NCBI GenBank assembly: GCA_021323815.1 | Contig: JAJPKG010000253.1 | Coordinates: 1 to 27,850 of the forward strand | Reading direction: 5' to 3' | Source: Pseudomonadota bacterium | Lineage (GTDB): Bacteria; Chloroflexota; Ktedonobacteria; Ktedonobacterales; JACDGC01 | DNA: 27,850 bases | Part shown: one piece after another, positions 1 through 8,116 of the stretch | How positions within the stretch are numbered: position 1 is the first letter of the stretch | Layout of the letters: each line of letters starts with the position of its first letter | Program-made: the position numbers and the translations under genes | Notes under the pieces: model-generated | What the model saw: the letters and a program-made list of their open reading frames with translations, nothing else | Database searches by the model: none | What the model was told of the DNA's origin: nothing

Positions 1-1095
1 CACCCGGACATCATCCTCTGCCGCGCGGACTATCCCGTCAGCCGGGAACTGTGCGAGAAGATCGCCCTTTTCGCCAACATCGACGACCGCGCCGTCATGC
101 CGCTGGCTACGGCCAGTTCGATCTACGAAGTGCCGCTCTTATTGGAAGAAGCCGGCCTGGGCAACTACCTGGTGGAGACGCTGGGGCTAGCCGGCACGCA
201 ACCGGATCTCGCCGGCTGGCGCGATCTGGTGGCGCGCATCACCGCGCCCAAGAAATCGGTGCGGGTGGCGCTGGTGGGCAAATATGTCGCCCTGCACGAT
301 GCCTATCTATCGGTGGTGGAATCGCTGCACCACGCGGGATGGCATCACGGCGTGGATGTCGATATCGACTGGATCAATGCCGAGGATCTCGAGACGCATC
401 CCGAAGCGGCGCTGGCGCGACTGGAGCGCGCGGACGGCATCCTGGTGCCCGGCGGCTTCGGGCCGCGCGGCATCGAGGGCAAGATCGCGGCAGCCAAGTA
501 TGCCCGCGAAAACAAGATCCCCTATTTCGGGCTGTGCCTGGGCATGCAGGTGGCGGTCATCGAGTTCGCCCGCCACGTGCTGGGCATGAGCGATGCCGAT
601 TCCACCGAGTTCAACAGCGCGACTGCCGGGCCGGTGATCGATCTGATGCCGGATCAGCGCAACATCGCCAACAAGGGCGGGACGATGCGCCTGGGCAACT
701 GGGTTTGCTGCCTGCAACCCGACACCATCGCGGGCCGAGCGTATGGCAAAGAGATGGTGCTGGAACGCCACCGCCATCGCTATGAATTCAACAACATGTA
801 TCGTCGCCAGTTCGAGGAAGCCGGCATGATCCTCAGTGGGCGCAGCATGAACAACCTGCTGGTGGAGATCGTGGAACTGCGCGATCATCCCTGGTTTGTC
901 GGCACGCAGTTCCACCCCGAATTCAAGAGCCGCCCGCTCGCGCCGCATCCGCTCTTCCGCGAGTTCGTCGGCGCGGTGGTTGCCCAGGCCAAAGCGAACG
1001 CCGCCGAGCCGGAACGCGATGCCGGCAACGGCTGGCACGAGGTGCGCCAGAAAAACGACGCCGGCTTCGAGGGCGAGGTCGTGCAACGCGCGTAA
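1..1095 (+). CDS. pyrG: CTP synthase, C-terminal part (5' truncated by window edge)
   Basis: CTP synthase makes CTP from UTP, ATP and glutamine, the last step of de novo pyrimidine nucleotide synthesis. The reading frame is open from base 1, so the start and most of the N-terminal amidoligase domain lie outside the window; 364 codons are visible. The class I glutamine amidotransferase domain is complete: the PGGFGPRG segment, the nucleophile elbow GLCLGMQ (Cys codon 535-537), and the terminal GTQFHPEF carrying the His and Glu of the catalytic triad. About 40 residues follow the last conserved block (PHPLFREF), a charged tail of the sort that varies between species. The next gene starts 53 bases on in the same direction, but nothing links their functions. 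Identity is secure; only the upstream extent is unknown. Confidence 0.97.
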   Translation, partial: HPDIILCRADYPVSRELCEKIALFANIDDRAVMPLATASSIYEVPLLLEEAGLGNYLVETLGLAGTQPDLAGWRDLVARITAPKKSVRVALVGKYVALHDAYLSVVESLHHAGWHHGVDVDIDWINAEDLETHPEAALARLERADGILVPGGFGPRGIEGKIAAAKYARENKIPYFGLCLGMQVAVIEFARHVLGMSDADSTEFNSATAGPVIDLMPDQRNIANKGGTMRLGNWVCCLQPDTIAGRAYGKEMVLERHRHRYEFNNMYRRQFEEAGMILSGRSMNNLLVEIVELRDHPWFVGTQFHPEFKSRPLAPHPLFREFVGAVVAQAKANAAEPERDAGNGWHEVRQKNDAGFEGEVVQRA

Positions 1096-1148
1096 ATCCT
1101 GATCGCAGCATCATTCATGAGCACAAATAAAGCAAAGGGGCATTCTCC

Positions 1149-1598
1149 ATGGGCGCAGACGATAAGAAGGCGACAAAGCGGACTGCGAAGGCGAGCGAGG
1201 GATTCACCGAGGAGGAACGCGCCGCGATGCGCGCGTATATCCGAGAAAAGAAGGGGCGCGGCAAGACCGACGGGGAGCAAGAGGTGCTTGAAAGCATCGC
1301 CGCCATGCCCGAACCTGATCGCTCCCTGGCCGAACGGCTGCACGCGCTCATCAAGGCCAACGCGCCGGACCTCGCGCCGAGAACGTGGTATGGTATGCCA
1401 GCCTATGCCAAAGACGGCCAGGTTGTCTGCTTCTTTCAAAACGCCCAGAAGTTCAAGACGCGCTACGCGACGCTGGGCTTCAGCGACAAGGCGAACCTCG
1501 ACGACGGCACCATGTGGCCCGTCGCCTATGCGCTGAAAGAGCTGACCCCCGTCGAAGAGGCGAAGATCGTTGCACTCATCAGGCAGGCGCTGAGCTAA
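1149..1598 (+). CDS. DUF1801 family protein (YdhG-like)
   Basis: This 149-residue protein matches the DUF1801 (YdhG/frataxin-like fold) family. The visible signature is the block WYGMPAYAKDGQVVCFF near residues 79-95, followed by a KARYATLGF-like stretch and an ending in which Leu-Thr-Pro precedes a helix. The first 40 residues are rich in Lys, Thr and Glu and are probably a flexible leader. The start at 1149 is set by an AAAGGGG ribosome-binding site about 8 bases upstream. Some relatives such as Bacillus YdhG have been proposed as iron chaperones, but the biochemical role of most members is unknown and nothing nearby suggests a pathway. A rho-independent terminator follows at 1615. Family call is good; function open. 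Confidence 0.85.
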   Translation: MGADDKKATKRTAKASEGFTEEERAAMRAYIREKKGRGKTDGEQEVLESIAAMPEPDRSLAERLHALIKANAPDLAPRTWYGMPAYAKDGQVVCFFQNAQKFKTRYATLGFSDKANLDDGTMWPVAYALKELTPVEEAKIVALIRQALS

Positions 1599-1614
1599 GC
1601 GCACCGCACGCCAT

Positions 1615-1650
1615 AGCGCTCCACTGGCACCAGGGGAGCGCTTGCTTTCT
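1615..1650 (+). terminator. Rho-independent terminator after the DUF1801 gene
   Basis: A perfect 8-base-pair stem (AGCGCTCC at 1615-1622 with GGAGCGCT at 1635-1642) closes a 12-base loop and is followed by a T-rich stretch (TGCTTTCT). It lies 16 bases after the stop codon, the expected place for ending the pyrG/DUF1801 transcript. Confidence 0.75.
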
Positions 1651-1739
1651 GCGCTCGAACAGCATGAGCATGACGTGCAAAGCAGGCGTTTTCCTGCTGG
1701 TCGCCCTAAACAAGCGAAGCCTCCTGGAGCAGATGCATC

Positions 1740-1779
1740 ATTGCCATGATTTCATTTCTAGAGATAAAATCACGGCAAT
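1740..1779. repeat. AT-rich palindrome just beyond the HAD gene stop
   Basis: ATTGCC-A-TGATTT at 1740-1752 pairs with AAAATCA-C-GGCAAT ending at 1779, giving 12 pairs with one internal mismatch around a loop containing TCTAGA. It sits 5 bases beyond the stop codon of the minus-strand HAD gene. It could be that gene's 3' hairpin, although no long U-tract follows on that strand. It also faces the terminator of the convergent DUF1801 gene. Confidence 0.5.
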
Positions 1780-1784
1780 TATTG

Positions 1785-2450
1785 CTATTCCACCAACTCT
1801 GTCATCTGGGCAACGGTCACATCCTCTAACGTCAGCACCACGCGGTCGGCGATGGCGAGGTTGGGGTTGGGCAGGCCGTTGGTGACGGCCACACAGCGCA
1901 TGCCCGCCGCGTGTGCGGCCTGCACGCCGGCAACCGCATCTTCGATGACCACGCAGTTGACGGGGGCCAGTTCCAGTGCCCGCGCCGCTGCCAGGAAGAT
2001 ATCCGGCGCGGGCTTGCCCTGGGGGGCGTCCTCGCCGGAGACGGCAGCGTTGAGATAGGGTTCCAGGCGCAAGAGTTCGATGATCAGGCGGATGTTTTCC
2101 ACCGGCGCGGAAGATCCCAGCGCTTGCTTCCAGCCGGCTTCGTGCAGCGCTTGCATCAGTTCCAGCGCGCCCGGCAGCGCGTGTGCCTCGCTGCGGAGCA
2201 GATCGCGATAGATCTGCTCTTTGCGGTCGGCCAGCGCTTTGATCTGCTCGGCGCTGTGCACGTGCCAGAAGCGCGGGATGATATCCGCATTGCGCAGCCC
2301 AAAAGTAGCGCGAAAATCTGCTTCGGTGAACGTTGTGTTGGTCTCCGCCGCCAGCGCCCGCCACGATTCCCAATGCTGCGCCGCGCTGTCGATGATGACG
2401 CCGTCCAGGTCCCAGATGGCTCCCCGGCTCATGGTTGTGGGCATATCCAA
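1785..2450 (-). CDS. HAD-superfamily hydrolase, beta-phosphoglucomutase-like
   Basis: A cytoplasmic 221-residue HAD hydrolase of subclass I. All four motifs are present: motif I DLDGVIIDS (nucleophile and acid Asp near residues 14-16), motif II GSSAP (about residue 113), motif III Lys in GKPAPDIF (about 146), and motif IV VIEDAVAG (about 168). A helical cap domain lies between motifs I and II. The VIEDAVAG and KPAPDIF forms are typical of beta-phosphoglucomutase and phosphoglycolate-phosphatase-like enzymes that act on small sugar phosphates. The substrate cannot be read from the sequence. It follows the gene at 2485 after 34 bases, so the two are probably co-transcribed. Confidence 0.9.
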   Translation of the reverse strand: MDMPTTMSRGAIWDLDGVIIDSAAQHWESWRALAAETNTTFTEADFRATFGLRNADIIPRFWHVHSAEQIKALADRKEQIYRDLLRSEAHALPGALELMQALHEAGWKQALGSSAPVENIRLIIELLRLEPYLNAAVSGEDAPQGKPAPDIFLAAARALELAPVNCVVIEDAVAGVQAAHAAGMRCVAVTNGLPNPNLAIADRVVLTLEDVTVAQMTELVE

Positions 2451-2484
2451 GCTCTCTTCTGCTCTCTATCAGCGTGGTTGGGCC

Positions 2485-3069
2485 TCACCTGATTGCTTCC
2501 AGGGCCGTGTCCAGTGCGCGGCGCATGCGCCAGGCGAAATCGTCAAGGGCACGCGGATCGTGGCCGATGGGGGGCATGGGTTCTTCCACCGCTTGCCGCA
2601 GCGGACGAATGGCGCGGGCATGCCCAACGAAGCCCCGCAATGTTGGTGCGTTCACCAGCGTCAGCGCCGTCACCCAATAGATGAGGCCACAGTCACGCAC
2701 ATCCCCCCTATTATATGTTGGCGCGCCAACCATGATAGCATCGCTGATGACGGTGTCGATCTGGTCCGCTGCGGTGAGCGCGTCGAGGTTGGGCAGCGCC
2801 AACACGCCGGTGATGCGCGCGCATGGAACGGTGAACGCCTGGTCGGCGACAGCGTCGAGCGGGATGGGGGTGGTAATATCCAACAACACGCGCAACGCGC
2901 GCACCCAGGCATAATCTTCGGTGATCTCGCCGGAAAGCGCGAAAAACGCGCGCAACAGCGTTGAATCGATTAAGTCGGCCTCGCCGATATAGCCGCCAGC
3001 ACGCAGTTGCAGGGCGTCTTCATGGGGATCTCGTAATGCTGCCTGTAATGGCAGCAAGCGCATGATCAT
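2485..3069 (-). CDS. Unrecognised 194-residue protein upstream of the HAD gene
   Basis: I do not recognise this protein. It is 194 residues, with no signal peptide or clear membrane segment. It is rich in Ala, Leu, Asp and Arg and looks like a mostly helical soluble protein with a short central sheet region (residues 85-110: VLALPNLDAL, IDTVISDAIMVG). There is no obvious catalytic motif. The ATG at 3069 has GAGG about 9 bases upstream; a second ATG at 3063 is an alternative. It is divergent from the protein kinase gene, with about 130 bases between the two starts, and lies 34 bases before the HAD hydrolase, so a two-gene operon is likely. Codon use resembles the neighbours. Confidence 0.7.
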   Translation of the reverse strand: MIMRLLPLQAALRDPHEDALQLRAGGYIGEADLIDSTLLRAFFALSGEITEDYAWVRALRVLLDITTPIPLDAVADQAFTVPCARITGVLALPNLDALTAADQIDTVISDAIMVGAPTYNRGDVRDCGLIYWVTALTLVNAPTLRGFVGHARAIRPLRQAVEEPMPPIGHDPRALDDFAWRMRRALDTALEAIR

Positions 3070-3108
3070 ATAGGATGCCTCGGTGTGAAGGATGAAGCAA
3101 GGCTGATC

Positions 3109-3138
3109 TTGCCAGCATACGTATCAGCCGTGTATACT
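3109..3138 (+). promoter_or_regulatory. Sigma-70-type promoter for the protein kinase
   Basis: TTGCCA (3109-3114) and TATACT (3133-3138) are separated by 18 bases. This puts the transcription start near 3145, about 58 bases before the preferred start codon of the kinase. Confidence 0.65.
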
Positions 3139-3202
3139 GCGGGCAGATGCGCCGCAACGCCCGGCGGTGATGTCAAACCACTCGAAGGATGCAAGGCACG
3201 CT

Positions 3203-4564
3203 ATGACGCAACCGCACGACATTGAATTAGCCCCCGGCACCTTGCTGCACCGGCGCTATCGCATTGAGTATACCCTCAGCAAGGGTGGGTTTGGCAATGT
3301 TTACCTGGCAACCGACACCAAAACGTCCCGCAAGGTTGCCATCAAGGGTGCGTATTTTACCGATGAACATACGCGCGAGCAGTTCGCGGTGGAAGCGCGC
3401 GTGCTGGTGACGCATTCGCTGAAAGGCGTGGTGCATGGCGACGAGATGTTTGAAGAGGGCGGGCGCTTGTATCTGGTGATGGACTACGTGGCCGGCATGA
3501 ACCTGGAAGAGTTGCAGATCGCCCATTTCAAGCAATTTCGTCGCCCGTTGCCCGAAAATATGGTGCTGGTGCTGATGGCGCTCATCTGCATGGCAACGCA
3601 GGAATTGCACAATCTGCGCGTGGTGCATCGTGACATCAAGCCGGCGAACATCAAGATCGATCCCAGCGGCCAGCCCATCTTGCTGGATCTGGGCCTGGCC
3701 AAGCTGGATCCGGCCACGAATACCTTGTTGGCTGCGCAGGCATATACTCCCGGCTACGCGCCGCCTGAGCAATGCCGCGAGGGCGGCAGCACCGACGAGC
3801 GCACGGATGTTTATGCGCTGGGCGCGACAACGTATTATTCGCTGACGGGCCGCCAGCCCTGGGATGCCATCTTGCGGCTGACTGAGTTGCAGCAGGGACA
3901 CGGCGACATGCCCACCCCGCGCGACCATGCCCCCTGGATTTCTCCCCAAACCGATGCGGTGGTGATGCAGGCGCTGGACCTGAACGCTGATCACCGTTTC
4001 GCCACGCCCGCCGCCATGCAGCGCGCCCTGGAAGACGCGTATCGCGCGCTGGGCGATGTGCGGCTGTGCCAGGTGTGCCACACGCTCAACGCGCCGGACG
4101 CCGAATTTTGCGCGGACTGCGGCGCGGCATTGCAGCAACACCCTCAACCGCCGTCTCCACAATCGGTGATCAATGCCGCCGTGCCGGCGAACGAGCCGCC
4201 CACGCTGATTTTGCCGCCAAAACCAGCGCAGGCCCCGGCGGGCGGCAAGCTGATTCTGCAACCGGAACCGATGCAGACGCCCCGGCCCCTGTTGCCGCGC
4301 AAGCCGCGCATGAGTTGGCTGGCCACGATGGCGCTGGTGCTGAGCGTCATCGCTCTCGTTATTCCGGTTTTGGGGCAGTTGCTCGCGCTGGTGGTTGTGC
4401 TGCCGATGGGTTTGATCGCGCGCGGCAACATCGCTCACTCAAACGCGACGGTGCGGGGCATGGGGCGCGCGATGACGGCGGTGATGCTGGCACTGCTCAA
4501 CGTCATCGGCGCGGTGCTGCTAGTCTATCTGGTGGCGACCGGCAAGATCCATCCGTTTGGGTGA
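3203..4564 (+). CDS. Membrane-anchored Ser/Thr protein kinase with zinc ribbon
   Basis: A Hanks-type Ser/Thr kinase of 453 residues. The kinase domain fills residues 19-280: glycine loop KGGFGNV (27-33), VAIK lysine 48, helix-C Glu64, catalytic loop HRDIKPAN (142-149), metal-binding DLG in place of DFG (162-164) and an APPEQ block (about 186-190). A four-cysteine zinc ribbon follows (Cys289, 292, 303, 306), then a Pro-rich linker and a C-terminal hydrophobic region with segments at about 372-402 and 424-445, so the kinase should face the cytoplasm. The start at 3203 has AAGG 7 bases upstream; an in-frame GTG at 3167 is possible. No extracellular sensor domain is visible. All catalytic residues are present, so it is probably active. 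Targets are unknown. Confidence 0.92.
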   Translation: MTQPHDIELAPGTLLHRRYRIEYTLSKGGFGNVYLATDTKTSRKVAIKGAYFTDEHTREQFAVEARVLVTHSLKGVVHGDEMFEEGGRLYLVMDYVAGMNLEELQIAHFKQFRRPLPENMVLVLMALICMATQELHNLRVVHRDIKPANIKIDPSGQPILLDLGLAKLDPATNTLLAAQAYTPGYAPPEQCREGGSTDERTDVYALGATTYYSLTGRQPWDAILRLTELQQGHGDMPTPRDHAPWISPQTDAVVMQALDLNADHRFATPAAMQRALEDAYRALGDVRLCQVCHTLNAPDAEFCADCGAALQQHPQPPSPQSVINAAVPANEPPTLILPPKPAQAPAGGKLILQPEPMQTPRPLLPRKPRMSWLATMALVLSVIALVIPVLGQLLALVVVLPMGLIARGNIAHSNATVRGMGRAMTAVMLALLNVIGAVLLVYLVATGKIHPFG

Positions 4565-4850
4565 GGCGCGGATGAGGAGCGCAGGGCGAGCCGGCGGCCA
4601 GAAGCCGCGCCTAAGCGCCTGCCTATGTCTATCATTCATCGCTGATGTCGTTGTCGGCGGAGGATGCGTAGGATGCGATAGCGTGTCGCCGCCACTCGTC
4701 GCCTTCGGTGCAAGCAAGCGCTACCTTCCCTTCTGTTCTTGATTGTTTCCACATGGGTTGGCGATAGAAGTTGGCGTGTGGCTATAATAAGGCTAGTGCG
4801 GGCGCTGCTCTGGGGCCGCGCCGAAGCCAACATGGACGGAGCATCACCCC
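4565..4850. other. Intergenic region between kinase and GH57 genes
   Basis: These 286 bases hold no convincing gene. A short GC hairpin (GGCGGC near 4590 with GCCGC) after the kinase has no T-tract, so I do not call a terminator. The right half is less GC-rich and carries the promoter at 4758-4788. The small frames here show no ribosome-binding site and no family resemblance. Confidence 0.6.
4758..4788 (+). promoter_or_regulatory. Probable promoter for the GH57 gene
   Basis: A consensus TATAAT lies at 4783-4788. The best -35 is TTGGCG at 4758-4763 with a long 19-base spacer. The -10 box is strong and the -35 assignment is tentative. The predicted leader is about 55 bases. Confidence 0.6.
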
Positions 4851-6281
4851 ATGACCCTCGTCAACCTTTTTTTCTTCGCGCACCAGCCCGAACGCCTGCG
4901 CCCTTATGAGCGCCGCCCGAATGAGCCGCGCACGCCGGAGCGCATTCACCATGATCTCTTTGATGAAGAGTTGAACGCCACCATTTTCCATAAGGTGGCG
5001 AACAAGTGTTACTATCCCGCCACGCGCTTGCTGCTGGAGCTGGTGGAAGCGTTCAAGGATGACGCGAAGCCATTCCGCCTGTCTTTCGGGCTTTCCGGCA
5101 CATTTCTGGACCAAGCGCAACGCTTCGAGCCGGAACTGCTCGACATCTTCAAGCGGCTGGGCGACACGGGTATGGTTGAGTTCACCGCCGAGACGTATTA
5201 CCACTCGCTGTGCAGCCTGTGGGATGACGAGCGAGCCGAGTTCAAGCGGCAGGTGCAGATGCACGTCGAGGCCATCCAGCGGCATTTTGGGCAGCACCCC
5301 ACCGTGTTTCGCAACACGGAATGCCTCTATAACAACGGCATCGCGCAGACGGTGAAGGAGTTGGGTTTCGCGGGGATTATGACCGAGGGCATTGACTGGG
5401 TGCTGGATCAGTGGCGCTCGCCCGATTTCCTCTATCAGAGCACGACAGGGTTGCCGGTGCTGCTGCGCAACTATCGCTATAGCGATGACATCGGCTATCG
5501 CTTCCCCAACAAGTCATGGGAGCATTATCCGCTGACGGCGGAAAAATTCGCCGGCTGGCTGGCCGGCAACACTGATGAGATCGTCAACCTGATGATGGAT
5601 TACGAGGCGCTGGGCGAGCACATCTGGGCCGACACCGGCATCTTCGATTTTATTCGCCACCTGCCGGAGCAGATCGTGAAATTTCCGCAGTTGTCGTTCA
5701 CCACGCCGGGCGAGGCGGTGCGCGTTTTGCAGCCGCGCGGTGTCATCAACGTGGGGCAGTTTGCTACCATCTCGTGGGCCGACATGGAACGTGACACCAG
5801 CGCGTGGCTGCGCAACGAGATGCAACAGTTCTGCTTCGAGGAACTGCGCGAGATGGAACGCGACATCCTGGCGACGAATCAGCCGGAATATATCCGCGCA
5901 TGGCGGCTGATGCAAACCAGCGACCATGTGTATTATCTCAGCGACAAATCGCTGAGCGATGGCGATGTGCACACGTATTTCAGCGCGTATGGCAGCTTGT
6001 TCGAGAGCTTCGTGCGCCTGCAAACCGCCATCACCGATCTCAAGCATGCTGCGCTCTATGCGCCGACCAGTGGTGCTGCCTTGCCGGAAAGCGCCGCCGC
6101 TGCTCTAGGGGCGGAGAGCGCCAACAAGCCCCGCAAGAGTTCCCGCGCCCGCACCAAAGTGGAAGCCGAGACGGTCAATGAGGAAGCTCCCGCTGTAACC
6201 AATGCTGCACCTGATGGCACCCCGCCCAAGCCCAAGCGCACGCGCAAGCCGAAAGAGCAGCAGGGTGGCGAGGAAACGTAA
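4851..6281 (+). CDS. Glycoside hydrolase family 57 protein (alpha-amylase type)
   Basis: A 476-residue GH57 enzyme, expected to act on alpha-1,4-glucans such as starch, glycogen or maltodextrins. GH57 is a retaining family with a (beta/alpha)7 barrel. The conserved regions are visible in order: HQP at residues 11-13, FGLSGTFLDQ (79-88), the nucleophile Glu157 in FRNTECLY, and the acid/base Asp250 in MMDYEALGEH. There is no signal peptide, so it is probably intracellular and involved in storage glucan turnover. The last 60 residues form an Ala/Thr/Glu-rich tail ending in a strongly basic Lys-Pro-Arg stretch (KPKRTRKPKE) outside the catalytic fold, perhaps a tether to nucleic acid or another anion. 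GGAG 9 bases upstream supports the start. Exact specificity (alpha-amylase, 4-alpha-glucanotransferase) cannot be settled. Confidence 0.92.
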   Translation: MTLVNLFFFAHQPERLRPYERRPNEPRTPERIHHDLFDEELNATIFHKVANKCYYPATRLLLELVEAFKDDAKPFRLSFGLSGTFLDQAQRFEPELLDIFKRLGDTGMVEFTAETYYHSLCSLWDDERAEFKRQVQMHVEAIQRHFGQHPTVFRNTECLYNNGIAQTVKELGFAGIMTEGIDWVLDQWRSPDFLYQSTTGLPVLLRNYRYSDDIGYRFPNKSWEHYPLTAEKFAGWLAGNTDEIVNLMMDYEALGEHIWADTGIFDFIRHLPEQIVKFPQLSFTTPGEAVRVLQPRGVINVGQFATISWADMERDTSAWLRNEMQQFCFEELREMERDILATNQPEYIRAWRLMQTSDHVYYLSDKSLSDGDVHTYFSAYGSLFESFVRLQTAITDLKHAALYAPTSGAALPESAAAALGAESANKPRKSSRARTKVEAETVNEEAPAVTNAAPDGTPPKPKRTRKPKEQQGGEET

Positions 6282-6333
6282 CCATTGTCTGCGCGTCTCG
6301 TCCATTTTTTTCTCCGATGGAGGTATTCCCCAG

Positions 6334-7389
6334 ATGCGGCGACTGGTGATTTTGGCCGAGGGCCGGTTCAGCGTGCATGGCGCGAAGACCGCCATCGGTG
6401 TGCTGCGCTTCAGCCCTGACCAGACGGTGGCGATCCTTGACAGCACGCGCGCCGGGCAAGATGCGGCGAGCGCGCTGGGGCTGGCGGATGTTGGCGCGGG
6501 CGTGCCGGTGGTGGCGACGGTGGCCGAGGCGCTGGCGTTTCATCCAACCGATCTGCTGATCGGCATCGCGCCCATCGGTGGGCAACTGCCGGATGCTTGG
6601 CGACCGACGCTGCTGCAAGCGATGGAGGCGGGCTTGAACCTCATCAGCGGGTTGCACGTGTTTCTGGATGACGACCCCGAACTGCACGCCGCCGCCGAGG
6701 CGCACCACGTGACCATCTGGGATGTGCGCCGCCCACAGCCGGACTATGCCATGCGCATCGGGCGGGGATTGCCGCACCGCCAGGGCAGCCGCACGGTCTA
6801 TTTCGCGGGCAGCGATTGCAACGTGGGCAAGATGACCGGCGCGCTGGCGCTGGACCGCGAGGCGCGTGGCCGAGGCTGGGATTCGGTCTTCGCCGCGACG
6901 GGGCAGACGGGCATCATGATCAGCGGTGTGGGCGTGCCGGCAGATCGCGTCATCAGCGACTTCGTCAACGGAGCGGTGGAAAAGTTGGTGCTGGACCTCA
7001 CCGAGCAGCATCAGTGGGTGTTTGTGGAAGGGCAAGGCACGCTCTGCCATCCCGCCTATTCCGCCGTCACGCTGGGCCTGTTGCACGGCGCGCGGCCCGA
7101 CGCGCAGATCCTCTGCCATGAAGCGGGCCGCACCCACATCAACGAATATCCCGACTATCCCCTGCCGTCGCTGCGCGGGTTGATCACCGTGTATGAGACG
7201 GCGGCGGGCTGGCTGCATCCCGCGCCAGTGGTGGGCGTGGCGCTCAACACCGTCAACCTGAGCGAGGATGAAGCGCGGGCAGCAGTTGAGGCGGCAGCGC
7301 AAGAAACGGGACTGCCAGCGACTGATCCCGTTCGCTTTGGCTCCGCGGCGTTGCTGGATGCGCTGGAAAGATTTTTTCATGGCAGATGA
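6334..7389 (+). CDS. DUF1611 family P-loop protein (DgcN-like)
   Basis: This 351-residue protein has the two-domain layout of DUF1611. The N-terminal Rossmann-like half contains an IGIAPIGGQLP segment (about residues 77-87). The C-terminal P-loop half carries the nucleotide-binding motif GSDCNVGKMT at 159-168 (Lys166). The family includes DgcN, reported as a D-glutamate N-acetyltransferase that works with the epimerase DgcA in D-amino-acid catabolism; older annotation calls it an NAD-dependent epimerase/dehydratase. No dgcA is visible here, so the substrate is uncertain. I chose ATG 6334 because GGAGG lies about 10 bases upstream and the conserved domain starts directly after it. The gene lies 52 bases after the GH57 gene, with no promoter seen between them. 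Confidence 0.85.
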   Translation: MRRLVILAEGRFSVHGAKTAIGVLRFSPDQTVAILDSTRAGQDAASALGLADVGAGVPVVATVAEALAFHPTDLLIGIAPIGGQLPDAWRPTLLQAMEAGLNLISGLHVFLDDDPELHAAAEAHHVTIWDVRRPQPDYAMRIGRGLPHRQGSRTVYFAGSDCNVGKMTGALALDREARGRGWDSVFAATGQTGIMISGVGVPADRVISDFVNGAVEKLVLDLTEQHQWVFVEGQGTLCHPAYSAVTLGLLHGARPDAQILCHEAGRTHINEYPDYPLPSLRGLITVYETAAGWLHPAPVVGVALNTVNLSEDEARAAVEAAAQETGLPATDPVRFGSAALLDALERFFHGR

Positions 7390-7415
7390 GGCGTTCTGGG
7401 CTGCGTTACAGGTAC

Positions 7416-7444
7416 TTGACTCCTTCTGCTTGGAAAAATATGTT
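7416..7444 (+). promoter_or_regulatory. Promoter of the DUF488 gene pair
   Basis: TTGACT (7416-7421) and TATGTT (7439-7444) have a 17-base spacer. A second possible -10, TATACT, lies at 7459-7464 without a good -35. Both are inside the AT-rich insert and give it transcription independent of the gene before it. Confidence 0.6.
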
Positions 7445-7501
7445 CTAATATGGTACACTATACTAGAAGATAGAGAGGACGCTCATACCAGGGGAGCCGA
7501 A

Positions 7502-8116
7502 ATGGTGAAGAATAGCCTCATTCGCTATCCCATCTATACCATTGGATACGGCAATCGCTCCATTGCTGATGTGCTTAAGTTACTCCAGGCGTACGATATC
7601 GCATATGTTGTTGACGTAAGAACATACCCTTATTCAAAATGGAGTCCAGAATTTTCAAGAGACAAATTTGCTTATCACCTCAATAGCGCAAACATCAAAT
7701 ATAATTTTATGGGTGACAAACTTGGTGGTCGTCCCAAAAACAAGACGTATTATACTCCTGATGGGCACGTTGATTATTCGCTCTTGCGTGAAGATGCAGC
7801 CTATAAAGATGGCATTCAACGACTTCTTAAAGCTCAAAAGGCTGGAACGAAGTTTGCAGTGATGTGTAGTGAGGAAAAGCCTCAGAATTGCCATAGAACA
7901 AAGCTTATCAGTCAGACGTTAAGGGAAAACGGGATTGAAGTCCAACATATTGATGAGAATGGCCTTCTTATTTCCCAGGAGGATGCTATGAGGCTAGTTG
8001 CTGGGGAAGAGCAACTACCACCAGATAAGATTATTCAAGTGGCACTTTTTCAGGAAGTTGCACCGATGCGATTAACGTCGAGAAAAAGCTATAAAAAATC
8101 AACGAGGAGCAAGTAA
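7502..8116 (+). CDS. DUF488 family protein, canonical cysteine-motif form
   Basis: A 204-residue DUF488 protein. Seen in order: the opening strand IYTIGYGNRS (about 11-20), VVDVRTYPYS with the conserved DVR (about 36-45), the tract NIKYNFMGDKLGGRP, and the family signature Cys122-S-E-E-K-P-Q-N-Cys130-His-Arg. DUF488 proteins are small alpha/beta proteins of unknown biochemistry; the invariant Cys and CHR residues suggest a catalytic or metal-binding site, which is inference. The start at 7502 is preceded by AGGGGAG; an in-frame ATG at 7379 would add 41 residues outside the family domain. The gene is rich in A and T (about one third GC around 7621-7680, against about 75% around 6481-6540), which suggests recent transfer. 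Its stop overlaps the start of the next gene. Confidence 0.88.
   Translation: MVKNSLIRYPIYTIGYGNRSIADVLKLLQAYDIAYVVDVRTYPYSKWSPEFSRDKFAYHLNSANIKYNFMGDKLGGRPKNKTYYTPDGHVDYSLLREDAAYKDGIQRLLKAQKAGTKFAVMCSEEKPQNCHRTKLISQTLRENGIEVQHIDENGLLISQEDAMRLVAGEEQLPPDKIIQVALFQEVAPMRLTSRKSYKKSTRSK

Noticed and set aside
307..1086. Minus-strand frame over pyrG
   Set aside because: A shadow of CTP synthase with no recognisable domain.
3227..4438. 403-codon open frame on the minus strand
   Set aside because: Antisense to the kinase gene, with low-complexity His/Arg/Gln composition and no ribosome-binding site.
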